This document shows, piece after piece, positions 8,171 to 16,692 of a stretch of DNA of 64,000 bases; position 1 is the first letter of the stretch, and each line of letters starts with the position of its first letter. Source of the DNA: Vibrio marinisediminis (lineage in GTDB: Bacteria; Pseudomonadota; Gammaproteobacteria; Enterobacterales; Vibrionaceae); NCBI RefSeq assembly GCF_014050145.1, contig NZ_JACFYF010000002.1:124001-188000 (forward strand). The letters are read 5' to 3'. A program made the translations under genes and the position numbers. A model generated the notes under the pieces. The model saw only the letters and a list, made by a program, of their open reading frames with translations. It made no database searches and was not told the DNA's origin.

Positions 8171-9700
8171 TTATTGGGCAATTGTAGCGATATTGCGTCC
8201 TGCTTTTTTACTAAAGTAAAGTTGCGCGTCTGCTATCTGCATGATCTGCTCTGCATCTTCTTCTTGTCGTATCGCCGCACCAATACTCAAGGTACACGTC
8301 ACCATATGATTACCAACTTGGATTTTATTCCTGCACATTGCGCTGCGAATCGACTCTAGGTAAGCCTGTAATTTCTGACGATCTATCAAACGACTAATAA
8401 TACAGAACTCATCGCCGCCTAATCGAACAAACAAATCACCAGGCTGCAAATGCTCTTCAATTGTTCGGGCCACGTGACAAAGCATTTGGTCCCCACCCGG
8501 GTGCCCATAACTGTCATTAATTAGCTTAAATCTATCGATATCGAATCCGATCAACGCAAACTGCTGACCTTCGGCGATTGCTCGAGCAATAAAGCCATTA
8601 AATGCACGACGATTATATAAGCCAGTCAATGCATCATGGTCGACTAAAAACTGTAACTCTTCGGTCCGCTTCTTCAATAACGATGCCAGATGCGATTGAG
8701 CACGTACTTGCAAAAACACGATGTAACTCAGCAATACCGCAATGACAAAACCACCAGAGGTAATTGCAACCAAGATAACCTTGTCGTTCGCGGTAATATC
8801 TTCTGCTAAACGGAAACTGATCAACCACTGACGATTAGGCAATTGAATGGTTGTTTGAATCTCATAGCCGTCGGTATGGTGCCAGTTCTTACTCTCAAAC
8901 AACACCGGATCATCTTCCGCATCAAAACCAAGGTCGACCACTTTGACTTCCAGTTGCATGTTGGCAGCGGTTCGAGTCATCAAACCATCAAAGTACTTTG
9001 AGGTGCGAATAACACCAATCACCACACCTATCAGTTGTTGGTTACTCTCGCGGTCGAAGACCGGGTGGTAAACCAACATCCCATCCTTGGTCATATCTTG
9101 TGCAACGCCATCTTGCAGTAAACGAACTTTATCTGAAACGCTCACTTTGTGCTGAAAACGCATGTTATCAACCGCTAATTGAAAACGCAGACGAGAGTCA
9201 TAAAAGCCTAGCACTTTCTGATTTATCTTATTGACTGGGTAAATATCGCGAGCAACAAAAATTGGCGCATCATCAGGCATGATATAGCCATAAACAATGG
9301 GTGAATCTTTAGGAATGGTATACAGAGAAAACTCGGGGTGTTCGCGACGAACTTGGGCTAAAAATTGTGGGATATCGGCTTTTTCGACCCGCTCCATCCA
9401 CTGTAACGTAATCAACGTCTGGGATGAGGATATCACTTGATCGGCAAACGTTTGGAAATTGTGCCAATGACCCCTGTCTGTCGAATAGAAGAAAATCGCC
9501 CCTGTCCCAATTTGGTCAAGGTCATTATCGATGAACTCTTTAAGTATTTCCGTTTGTCTTTCAGCTAGGCTTTCGAAAAGGCGTTTGCCATAACTAAGTT
9601 GCATTTGATAAGAATAAAGTGCGACAACAAGAGTCACCAACACGGTGATACAAAAGGTTAATGCGGTATACATCCATCTCTTATCAAAAGTAATTTTCAT
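8171..9700 (-). CDS. CHASE-domain diguanylate cyclase
   Basis: 509-residue inner-membrane sensor that would make cyclic di-GMP from two GTP. Order: TM helix (about 11-31), periplasmic CHASE-type ligand domain (about 45-280), second TM (about 308-330), then a GGDEF domain with an intact GGDEF signature at residues 427-431 and DHDALTGLYNRRAF at its start. The inhibitory I-site (RxxD, with its Asp six residues before GGDEF) reads QPGD here. The Arg is missing, so product feedback inhibition by that route is probably lost. Ligand unknown. It is transcribed alone, diverging from the heat-shock cluster. Confidence 0.9.
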   Translation of the reverse strand: MKITFDKRWMYTALTFCITVLVTLVVALYSYQMQLSYGKRLFESLAERQTEILKEFIDNDLDQIGTGAIFFYSTDRGHWHNFQTFADQVISSSQTLITLQWMERVEKADIPQFLAQVRREHPEFSLYTIPKDSPIVYGYIMPDDAPIFVARDIYPVNKINQKVLGFYDSRLRFQLAVDNMRFQHKVSVSDKVRLLQDGVAQDMTKDGMLVYHPVFDRESNQQLIGVVIGVIRTSKYFDGLMTRTAANMQLEVKVVDLGFDAEDDPVLFESKNWHHTDGYEIQTTIQLPNRQWLISFRLAEDITANDKVILVAITSGGFVIAVLLSYIVFLQVRAQSHLASLLKKRTEELQFLVDHDALTGLYNRRAFNGFIARAIAEGQQFALIGFDIDRFKLINDSYGHPGGDQMLCHVARTIEEHLQPGDLFVRLGGDEFCIISRLIDRQKLQAYLESIRSAMCRNKIQVGNHMVTCTLSIGAAIRQEEDAEQIMQIADAQLYFSKKAGRNIATIAQ

Positions 9701-10003
9701 TCAATCGCATTTACACTCTTTTATATGAAGCGCACATAATACTCCTAAGTTATCGCGTGCTACATCTTTTCTTACAGAAAACTCATACATAAGTGCTAAA
9801 TCAATGCCGTTTTGCCCCACATCAGGCAAAGCATGCTCAAAAAAAAATCAACCAGTCCTGTCTATACTGTTTCTCATGGCTTTTCTACAAGCTTCCGTAC
9901 TTGAATGTGATACCATCCACCCCAATTTACTTGTGATTACTGGCTTTTAGCCCAAGTTTTATTCAATCATAACTTGAACTCTAACCTATTAAAGAGAATT
10001 GTC
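9701..10003. other. Divergent control region between the GGDEF gene and the Hsp70 cluster
   Basis: About 300 bases without a credible gene. It contains the sigma-32-like promoter at 9900-9929 and a stand-alone CTATACT (9862-9868) that could be a sigma-70 or RpoS -10 element without a clear -35. A ribosome site AGAG precedes ATG 10004. Confidence 0.5.
9900..9929 (+). promoter_or_regulatory. Predicted sigma-32 (RpoH) heat-shock promoter
   Basis: CTTGAA at 9900-9905, a 14-bp spacer, then CCCCAATTTA at 9920-9929. The E. coli RpoH consensus is CTTGAA, 13-15 bp, CCCCAT(T)TA, so only an inserted A separates it from the -10 consensus. Transcription would start near 9936, about 70 bases before the DUF2760 start codon. 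The match is seen in the sequence; function is inferred. Confidence 0.65.
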
Positions 10004-10636
10004 ATGACGTTCGATTTACAAATGATTCCTCAAACCTTCGATATGCTGCACGCAGGTCTTGCCGCATCCAGTGTTCTATTACTTCTCGTGGCGGTTTCAC
10101 GCAAATCCAAAGTGATTGAGAAAGTGGTCGAAAAGCCGGTTGAGAAAATCGTTGAGGTTGAAAAACCGGTCGAAAAGATCGTAGAAGTTGAAAAGATTGT
10201 TGAAGTCGAAAAAGTGATTGAAAAAGTAGTCGAAGTTGAGTCTAAGCTTGCAACAGCAAGCACTGATTCAGCAATGCAGCTACTTTCTATCATGCAGCAA
10301 GAAGCGCGCCTTATCGACTTCCTTAAAGAAGACCTAACGTCATTCTCAGATGAAGAAGTTGGCGCGGCAGCTCGTGTCATTCATACTGGCGGACAAAAAG
10401 TACTGGCGGACTATGTGACGCTTGCGCACATCCGCACTGAAGATGAAGAGACTCGCATCACTGTAGAAGCTGGCTTCAACCCGCAACAAATTCGCCTAAC
10501 AGGCAACGTAACTGGCCAAGCGCCATTTAACGGTACACTAGTCCACAAAGGCTGGAAAGCGACGCAAATGAATTTGCCTAAATTGGCTGAAAACTATGAT
10601 GCGTCTGTCATTGCTCCAGCTGAGGTAGAGCTGTAA
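10004..10636 (+). CDS. DUF2760 protein, Hsp70-cluster partner with VEK-repeat linker
   Basis: 210-residue protein. A hydrophobic segment (about residues 12-30) is followed by a charged low-complexity tract built from units such as EKVVEKPVEKIVEVE (about 35-75) and then a globular DUF2760-type domain to the end. The repeat is probably a helical or extended spacer holding the domain away from the membrane. ATG 10004 is chosen because AGAG lies upstream; the longer frame from 9974 has no better signal. The stop overlaps the next start (TAATG), so it is translationally coupled to the Hsp70 gene. Function is unknown. Its constant position before Hsp70-like genes suggests an adaptor, anchor or co-chaperone, but no J-domain motif (HPD) is seen. 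Confidence 0.8.
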   Translation: MTFDLQMIPQTFDMLHAGLAASSVLLLLVAVSRKSKVIEKVVEKPVEKIVEVEKPVEKIVEVEKIVEVEKVIEKVVEVESKLATASTDSAMQLLSIMQQEARLIDFLKEDLTSFSDEEVGAAARVIHTGGQKVLADYVTLAHIRTEDEETRITVEAGFNPQQIRLTGNVTGQAPFNGTLVHKGWKATQMNLPKLAENYDASVIAPAEVEL

Positions 10637-12564
10637 TGGAACACCAACAAGCAACCGCTGTAGAGACAACACTAGTCGAAAGCAACCAACCTGCATTTAG
10701 CGTAGGTATCGACTTGGGTACCACTCACTGCGTACTTTCTTACCTAGATACACGCGAAGAAGAAGCGTGCGTTGAGGTGATGCCAATCCCTCAACTGACG
10801 GCTCCGGGTGCGGTAGAAACTCGCAGCCAACTCGGTTCATTCCTTTACCAACCGCACGAAAACGAGATGGATGCCTCTTCTCGCGTGCTGCCTTGGTCAA
10901 GCGAACCAAAAGCGTTAGTGGGTGCCATTGCGCGTAACCTTGGTTCTAAAACACCAATCCGTCTAATTGCCAGCGCTAAATCATGGCTTTGCCATGGTGG
11001 CGTAAACCGCCGTGATGCTTTTCTTCCAGCGGGTAGCCCAGAAGAAGTCGAAAAAGTATCACCACTTCGTGCGACAGAGCTTTACCTTGAGCACCTAGCG
11101 GCGGCTTGGAACCACACCCATCCAAATCACCCGCTTCAAGAGCAAGATGTAACGATTACCGTACCTGCCTCTTTTGACCCTGCTGCGCGTGACCTTACCG
11201 CAGAAGCGGCGCGCAATATCGGTCTTACTCACCTAACCCTATTGGAAGAGCCACAAGCGGCGCTTTACAACTGGATTGATAATAGTGGTGACAAATGGCG
11301 TGAACAAGTTGTCGTTGGTGACATTGTTTTAGTGGTCGATATCGGTGGTGGTACGACGGACCTTTCTTTGGTCGAGGTGACTGAAGAAGAAGGTAACTTA
11401 ACATTAAATCGCATTGCGGTAGGTGAACACATCCTACTTGGCGGTGATAACATGGATTTAGCTCTTGCCTACCGCCTAAAAATGAAACTGGCGCAAGAAG
11501 GCAAAGAGCTACAACCATGGCAGATTCAAGCCATGACGCATGCTTGTCGTGACGCAAAAGAAGCACTACTAAATGATGCAGAGCTTCAAGCGGTGCCAAT
11601 TGTTGTGCCAAGCCGTGGCTCAAAACTGCTTGGCGCGACACTGAAAACTGAGTTAACTCAGCAAGAAGTGCAGCAAACATTGGTTGATGGTTTCTTCCCG
11701 CAAGTGGCGATTACAGAACACCCCGTACAACGTAACCGCGGTGCACTAACGCAAATGGGCCTGCCTTATGCACAAGATGCGGGCATTACTCGCCATATCG
11801 CGGCATTCTTGTCTAAACAAGCTAATGCTCTGTCTGGTGAAGCGGCTCCAGCTCAAGATTTCAACCCATTTGTTAATATGCCAGGCATGGATGGCGAAAC
11901 TGCATCTGCAGATTTCATCAAACCAACTGCGATTCTATTTAACGGTGGTGTACTGAAGTCAACGCTGCTTTCAAATCGTCTAGAAGAAACGATTGGTGAA
12001 TGGCTCATTGAAGCTGATGCAGAGCTGCCAAAACGTCTAACCGGTACGGACCTTGACCTTGCCGTTGCAAGCGGCGCTTCATACTACGGTAGCGTTCGCC
12101 GTGGTCAAGGCGTTCGTATTCGTGGTGGTATTGCGTCAAGCTACTACGTGGGTATTGAAAGCGCGATGCCAGCGATCCCAGGAATGGCGCCACCAATGGA
12201 AGCACTCTGTGTGGCACCATTTGGTATGGAAGAAGGTTCAAGTGTTGATGTGCCAAGCCAAGAGTTTGGCTTAATTATTGGTCAGCCGGTTAACTTCCAA
12301 TTCTTCGGCTCAACCGTACGTCGTGATGACCTTGCAGGTACTCACCTTGATTACTGGGCACCAGAAGAACTTGAAGAACTGCCAGAAATTCAAGTGACAC
12401 TGCCAGTGTCTGAAGGTCGCCGAGAAGGCGAAGTGGTCCCTGTGACCCTAGCCTCTCGCGTAACAGAACTCGGCACGCTCTACCTTGAAGCGATTGCCGC
12501 AGACAACGGTCAGAAATGGCATGTTGAATTTGATGTGCGCGAAGACGCTGCTCAATCTGAGTAA
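10636..12564 (+). CDS. Hsp70 family chaperone (HscC/YegD-like)
   Basis: 642-residue divergent DnaK relative. The ATPase signature blocks are present: phosphate-1 VGIDLGTTHCVLSYLD (about 23-38), phosphate-2 VVDIGGGTTDLSLVE (about 232-246), and the late adenosine-type block ILFNGGVLKS (about 435). The substrate-binding beta domain (EFGLIIGQPVNFQFFGS to the end) is present, but the EEVD-like tail of DnaK is absent. It starts at the TAATG overlap with the DUF2760 gene and is followed after 71 bp, with an internal hairpin, by a second larger Hsp70. It would be an ATP-driven protein remodeller of unknown clients; the predicted heat-shock promoter supports a stress role. Confidence 0.9.
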   Translation: MEHQQATAVETTLVESNQPAFSVGIDLGTTHCVLSYLDTREEEACVEVMPIPQLTAPGAVETRSQLGSFLYQPHENEMDASSRVLPWSSEPKALVGAIARNLGSKTPIRLIASAKSWLCHGGVNRRDAFLPAGSPEEVEKVSPLRATELYLEHLAAAWNHTHPNHPLQEQDVTITVPASFDPAARDLTAEAARNIGLTHLTLLEEPQAALYNWIDNSGDKWREQVVVGDIVLVVDIGGGTTDLSLVEVTEEEGNLTLNRIAVGEHILLGGDNMDLALAYRLKMKLAQEGKELQPWQIQAMTHACRDAKEALLNDAELQAVPIVVPSRGSKLLGATLKTELTQQEVQQTLVDGFFPQVAITEHPVQRNRGALTQMGLPYAQDAGITRHIAAFLSKQANALSGEAAPAQDFNPFVNMPGMDGETASADFIKPTAILFNGGVLKSTLLSNRLEETIGEWLIEADAELPKRLTGTDLDLAVASGASYYGSVRRGQGVRIRGGIASSYYVGIESAMPAIPGMAPPMEALCVAPFGMEEGSSVDVPSQEFGLIIGQPVNFQFFGSTVRRDDLAGTHLDYWAPEELEELPEIQVTLPVSEGRREGEVVPVTLASRVTELGTLYLEAIAADNGQKWHVEFDVREDAAQSE

Positions 12565-12575
12565 TCAACACCAAG

Positions 12576-12599
12576 CGGCATCCTAACGGGTGCCGTTTT
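12576..12599 (+). terminator. Hairpin with short U-run between the two Hsp70 genes
   Basis: Stem CGGCATCC / GGGTGCCG (one G-U pair), TAAC loop, then TTTT. It probably reduces, rather than stops, transcription into the second Hsp70 gene, which has its own good ribosome site (AGGAAC). Confidence 0.55.
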
Positions 12600-12635
12600 G
12601 CTATATAAAATAGGAACATAAGTTAGGAACGTATT

Positions 12636-15470
12636 ATGGGTTCTCCTCGTTTTCTTGTTGGTATTGATTTAGGTACGACCAATACAGTCGTCGCATTCTG
12701 TGAAATTACTGACAATTTACAACAATCCCAAGTCTCCCTATTCGACATTGACCAATTGATTGGTGCCGGTGAAGTGGTGCGTAAGCCACTATTGCCTTCA
12801 TTTCGCTACCACCCTGCGGCTAGCCAAGTCTCCGCAGCAGATTTAACCCTGCCATGGCAAAACCAGCCTGTGGCTGGTGATCTCGATAACGTCATCATTG
12901 GCGAGTGGGCTCGTGAATTGGGTGCGAAAGTAGAAGGTCGCCAAGTATCGAGTGCCAAAAGCTGGCTCTCTCACCAAGCGGTTGATCGCCGCTCCGAAAT
13001 TCTGCCTTGGGCTGGCGCATCTGATGTAGACAAAGTGTCTCCACTGATTGCCAGTGCAAGCTATCTAAACCATATTCGCCAAGCTTGGAATTACCGCCAC
13101 CCGAGTAACAAACTCGAAGATCAAGACGTGGTAGTCACAGTGCCAGCATCGTTTGATGAAACCGCACGGAAACTCACTCTTGAAGCAGCAGAACTGGCTG
13201 GTTTAGATAAAATCGTGCTGCTCGAAGAGCCACAAGCGGTCTGCTACGACTGGTACGCTCGTCACCAACAAACCGCAGCCGATGAGCTAAAAGATCTGCC
13301 ATTGATTTTAGTCTGTGATGTCGGCGGTGGTACGACCGACTTAAGCTTGATTGAAGCACGTTTTAACTCAGACAATGGTAGTGCCGAAGAACTGGCGCTT
13401 GATCGTATCGGCGTTGGCGAGCATTTAATGCTCGGTGGTGATAACCTCGACTTGGCATTAGCACATCTAGCTGAAAGTCGCCTTTCTCAACACCAAAATG
13501 AGCCAAGTAAAAAACTCAATGCCGCCAGCTTAACTAAGCTGATCCAACAAACTCGTAAAGCAAAAGAGAACTTGCTTTCCGCCAATGCGCCAGAGCAGGT
13601 TAAAATCACTATGCTCGGCAGCGGTTCAAAACTGCTTGGCGGAACAAAAAGTATTGATTTGACTAAAGAGGAAGTACACCAAATTGCCCTTGATGGCTTC
13701 TTCCCAATCAGCGATTTTAACCAACTACCAGACAAACGCCGCAGCGCCGTAGTCGAATTTGGTTTGCCTTATGTGGCTGACCCTGCAGTAAGCAAACATG
13801 TGGCTGAGTTTTTAACTCAGCATCAGCAAGTATCGCGTTCAGCTCTCGGCATTGAAGATGACAAGCAAAATGCTATTCCTGTTGGCTTACTGCTTAATGG
13901 TGGTGTGTTTAACAGCGACCTGATTACTGAGCGCGTCACGACTTTGCTAACAAACTGGCGTGGTGGTGACATCACTGTATTGGATAATCCTCACCCAGAT
14001 TGGTCGGTTGCCCTTGGTGCTGTTGCTTTTGGTAAAGCACGCCGTGGTGCACAACTGAAGATTGGTGGTGGCGCCGCACGTTCATATTTCTTACATCTTC
14101 AAGAGAAGAACAAATTAGGCAAAGCGCTCTGTTTACTTGCTAAAGGAACTGAAGAAGGTCATGAGATTCGTTTAAGCGGTCGTCGCTTCTCACTAACACT
14201 TGGCGAGCCGGTACGTTTTAATTTACTAACGTCAACCCACGACACTTTGACCAATCAAACCACCATCCAAAACGGTGTGATGACAAATGTCGACCCTGAT
14301 CTATTTCAACCATTACCTCCCTATATCTCAACATTGGATAGCGAAGGCGTAGCGCTGCAAGCGAACCAAAAAGAGCGTGTAGAAGTGGTGCTGGCTTGCC
14401 AATTGACTGAAGTTGGCACCTTGAAAATGGAGTGCGTTTCAACGCAAGACGAAAGCAAACGCTGGGCACTTGAATTTGAAGTTCGCAACCAACAAGCCGA
14501 AGAGCAAGAACTCAATTTGCACCCTCGCCTCGGTGAATGTAAAGAGCTGATCAGTCGCATCTACAGTGCCAATAAAAAGAGTGCTGAGAACAACGAAATC
14601 AAAACTTTATCTAAAGAGTTAGAGAAACGTTTGGGTCAACGTGATGAATGGGATTTTGTCACGCTGCGCCAACTGTTTGATACTTTCGCCACTGGTCGAA
14701 AACGTCGTCGTCGCTCAGAACAACATGAGAAAAACTGGCTACGTTTAGCTGGCTTCGCCCTTCGCCCGGGCTTTGGTGATGCAACCGATGGTTGGCGTAT
14801 CGAACAGGTTTGGAGTTTGTACCAGCAAGGGATTCAATTTAAGAATCACCAAGGCTGGACCGATTGGTGGGTATTTTGGCGCCGCATTGCGGGCGGTCTA
14901 AGCCAAGAGCAACAAGAAACCATACTAGCGGATATTGCTAAATACCTACACCCAGGCGCAATGAAAAATCCACAATCGGCAAAAGCAGCTCAAGACATGG
15001 GCTATGAGTCAATGGTGCGTTTAGCCGCATCACTTGAACACTTAGATGTGGAAGATAAAGTATTGCTTAGCAGCTGGTTCTTAAGCAAAGCCATTAACCA
15101 CAACCAATACCAACAAGCGCATTGGTGGGCATTAGGTCGGTTGGCTTCTCGGTCACCGCTGTATTGCAGCCAGCATAATGTAGTCAGCCGTGAACAGGCA
15201 GAGCAATGGCTACCAAAACTGCTGGAGCAAAACTGGCAAAAAGAACCAATGATCGCTTTTGCTGCAGTGATGATTTGCCGCAAAACCGGAGATAGATTGT
15301 TTGATATCTCAGACGACTATCGTCAACAGGTATTAGCAAAGCTAAAGCAAAGCAAAGTGCCTGATTCTTGGCTTGAGTTAGTTGCAGAGGTAAAAGAGCT
15401 TTCTGCCAATGAATCAAAACGCGTATTTGGTGACGCGCTGCCAAGCGGTTTAACCTTAGTTCATCAATAG
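12636..15470 (+). CDS. Large Hsp70 family protein with C-terminal DUF3731-type extension
   Basis: 944-residue protein. The N-terminal ~600 residues are an Hsp70 ATPase plus beta domain, with VGIDLGTTNTVVAF (about 7-20), CDVGGGTTDLSLIE (about 226-239) and LLNGGVFNSDLI (about 420). The extra ~330 C-terminal residues are helical and Trp-rich (WRIEQVWSLYQQGIQF, WTDWWVFWRRIAGGL, HWWALGRLASRSP), matching the DUF3731 type of extension found on such proteins, and are not part of DnaK. It forms an apparent operon with the DUF2760 and first Hsp70 genes. The two Hsp70s share many blocks and look like an ancient duplication. No DnaJ or GrpE gene is nearby, so co-chaperones, if any, are shared or unknown. 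Confidence 0.9.
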   Translation: MGSPRFLVGIDLGTTNTVVAFCEITDNLQQSQVSLFDIDQLIGAGEVVRKPLLPSFRYHPAASQVSAADLTLPWQNQPVAGDLDNVIIGEWARELGAKVEGRQVSSAKSWLSHQAVDRRSEILPWAGASDVDKVSPLIASASYLNHIRQAWNYRHPSNKLEDQDVVVTVPASFDETARKLTLEAAELAGLDKIVLLEEPQAVCYDWYARHQQTAADELKDLPLILVCDVGGGTTDLSLIEARFNSDNGSAEELALDRIGVGEHLMLGGDNLDLALAHLAESRLSQHQNEPSKKLNAASLTKLIQQTRKAKENLLSANAPEQVKITMLGSGSKLLGGTKSIDLTKEEVHQIALDGFFPISDFNQLPDKRRSAVVEFGLPYVADPAVSKHVAEFLTQHQQVSRSALGIEDDKQNAIPVGLLLNGGVFNSDLITERVTTLLTNWRGGDITVLDNPHPDWSVALGAVAFGKARRGAQLKIGGGAARSYFLHLQEKNKLGKALCLLAKGTEEGHEIRLSGRRFSLTLGEPVRFNLLTSTHDTLTNQTTIQNGVMTNVDPDLFQPLPPYISTLDSEGVALQANQKERVEVVLACQLTEVGTLKMECVSTQDESKRWALEFEVRNQQAEEQELNLHPRLGECKELISRIYSANKKSAENNEIKTLSKELEKRLGQRDEWDFVTLRQLFDTFATGRKRRRRSEQHEKNWLRLAGFALRPGFGDATDGWRIEQVWSLYQQGIQFKNHQGWTDWWVFWRRIAGGLSQEQQETILADIAKYLHPGAMKNPQSAKAAQDMGYESMVRLAASLEHLDVEDKVLLSSWFLSKAINHNQYQQAHWWALGRLASRSPLYCSQHNVVSREQAEQWLPKLLEQNWQKEPMIAFAAVMICRKTGDRLFDISDDYRQQVLAKLKQSKVPDSWLELVAEVKELSANESKRVFGDALPSGLTLVHQ

Positions 15471-15487
15471 AAAACACTATTGATACC

Positions 15488-15556
15488 AAGTCACCCCATT
15501 TTTAACCTAACAAGCAAATAGTTGGTCACAGATTAGCTGTGTAAATGGGGTGGCTT
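15488..15556 (+). ncRNA. Candidate structured RNA or terminator element
   Basis: Outer stem of 14 pairs (15488-15501 with 15543-15556, one G-U) around a 41-nt interior. The interior can fold a further hairpin, CACAG / CTGTG with a 5-nt loop (about 15526-15540), and possibly a CCTAAC / GTTGG arm. The right arm ends in CUUUUGC. It lies between the Hsp70 cluster and the small Cys protein. It may simply be a branched terminator for the Hsp70 operon, or a leader or small RNA. Confidence 0.4.
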
Positions 15557-15608
15557 TTGCAACACCATCAGGTAAGATATTCGCTCATTGGATAAAGGTC
15601 ATGCATTG

Positions 15609-16001
15609 ATGCAGAAAACAAATCGACAGTTACTGATCGCTCTGTTTAGCGCTTTTTGCCTATTATGGCTAAGCGCCGTCAATGCTGTGCAAGCCAGCAA
15701 CGAACTGCCCAATCACCCAACGACACCAGATGTCTTAGCTTCAACCTCCCTTTCTGATATAGATTGCCCTGAGTCTGAACGCTCTGACCCACTCAACCAT
15801 CATGCTAAAGTGGAGCATCAAAGCTGCTCATCTGTCTGTGTAATGAAGATGCCTTTTGAACCTGTTCACTATGCCTTGCAACTTGCGCCGAGCTCTATCG
15901 CGCTGATTGGGCAAGACAACATTGATAAAGCGGTAAGCCGCATTCAAACTCTATTTCGCCCTCCTATTCAATCAAGCCTAATTGATTCACTTCGTGCCTA
16001 A
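15609..16001 (+). CDS. Small secreted Cys-containing protein of unknown function
   Basis: 130-residue protein with a signal peptide (MQKTNRQLLIALFSAFCLLW...VQA, about 1-29). The mature part has a Cys at DIDCPES and a short block HQSCSSVCVMKM (CxxxC after a His, followed by Met-x-Met), which could bind a metal ion or form a disulfide. Not recognised. ATG 15609 is chosen; the frame continues back to TTG 15588 without improving the signal peptide. It is 42 bp upstream of dsbA on the same strand, so it may be co-expressed with, and oxidised by, DsbA. Confidence 0.65.
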   Translation: MQKTNRQLLIALFSAFCLLWLSAVNAVQASNELPNHPTTPDVLASTSLSDIDCPESERSDPLNHHAKVEHQSCSSVCVMKMPFEPVHYALQLAPSSIALIGQDNIDKAVSRIQTLFRPPIQSSLIDSLRA

Positions 16002-16043
16002 CGCACGCGTATTACATTTAAAGTTAAATTAGGAATATCAAAC

Positions 16044-16643
16044 ATGAAGAAGTTTTTTGCTCTATTCGCCACTCTCATGATGGCACTTTCAGCTCAAGCA
16101 ACCACATTTACAGAAGGCGATTACTACACGGTGATCGACCAACCTAAAGCAGATACACCCACAGTGACTGAGTTCTTCTCTTTCTATTGCCCTCACTGCT
16201 ACCAATTTGAGTCAATCGTTAAGAACCTTAAACCTGCGTTAGCTGATGACGTCACTTTTGAAAAAGTGCATGTGGGTTTCATGGGTGGAAATATGGCACC
16301 GTCGATGGTTAAAGCGTACGCAACAATGGTTCAACTACAAGTTGAAGCACGTATGGTGCCTGCAATGTTCGAACAAATCCACGTACTACGTAAGGCCCCA
16401 CAGAACGACCAAGAACTACGCCAAGTCTTTATCGACAACGGTGTGAGTGCGAGCGCCTTTGATTTGGTCTACAACAGTAAAGCTGTAGAAATGGCACAAG
16501 AAAAGTTTGATAAACGCTTCAAAGATAGCACTCTGCGTGGGGTTCCTGCGGTTTTGGTTAACAACAAATACATCGTTGTCGCGAGCAAAATTAAGAGTTT
16601 TGATGAATACAACCAGTTAGTAAATTACCTGCTGACTCTTTAA
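16044..16643 (+). CDS. dsbA: Thiol:disulfide interchange protein DsbA
   Basis: 199-residue periplasmic dithiol oxidase that puts disulfide bonds into exported proteins and is re-oxidised by DsbB. Signal peptide at 1-19 (ends SAQA), thioredoxin-fold active site FYCPHCYQFE with C-P-H-C at about residues 49-52, and the cis-Pro loop GVPAVLVNNKY near residue 170. Length matches Vibrio DsbA (TcpG in V. cholerae). It is closed by a strong terminator at 16651-16676. Confidence 0.96.
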   Translation: MKKFFALFATLMMALSAQATTFTEGDYYTVIDQPKADTPTVTEFFSFYCPHCYQFESIVKNLKPALADDVTFEKVHVGFMGGNMAPSMVKAYATMVQLQVEARMVPAMFEQIHVLRKAPQNDQELRQVFIDNGVSASAFDLVYNSKAVEMAQEKFDKRFKDSTLRGVPAVLVNNKYIVVASKIKSFDEYNQLVNYLLTL

Positions 16644-16650
16644 TCTATCT

Positions 16651-16676
16651 AGCCAGAGCCTCGCTCTGGCTTTTTT
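16651..16676 (+). terminator. Terminator of dsbA
   Basis: AGCCAGAG / CTCTGGCT stem with a 4-nt loop followed by six T. Confidence 0.9.
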
Positions 16677-16692
16677 CATCCCGAGTATTGCT

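Noticed and set aside
10120-10240. Periodic repeat resembling a CRISPR or minisatellite
   Set aside because: It is the in-frame coding of VEK-type residues inside the DUF2760 gene. Unit lengths vary and there are no spacers.
10030-10380. 116-residue minus-strand open frame
   Set aside because: Antisense shadow of the DUF2760 repeat (Ser/Thr/Ile-rich translation mirrors the VEK tract). No ribosome site or sensible composition.
11225-11680. 151-residue minus-strand open frame inside the first Hsp70 gene
   Set aside because: Lies fully antisense to conserved Hsp70 ATPase sequence, and its translation is His/Leu-rich and not protein-like.
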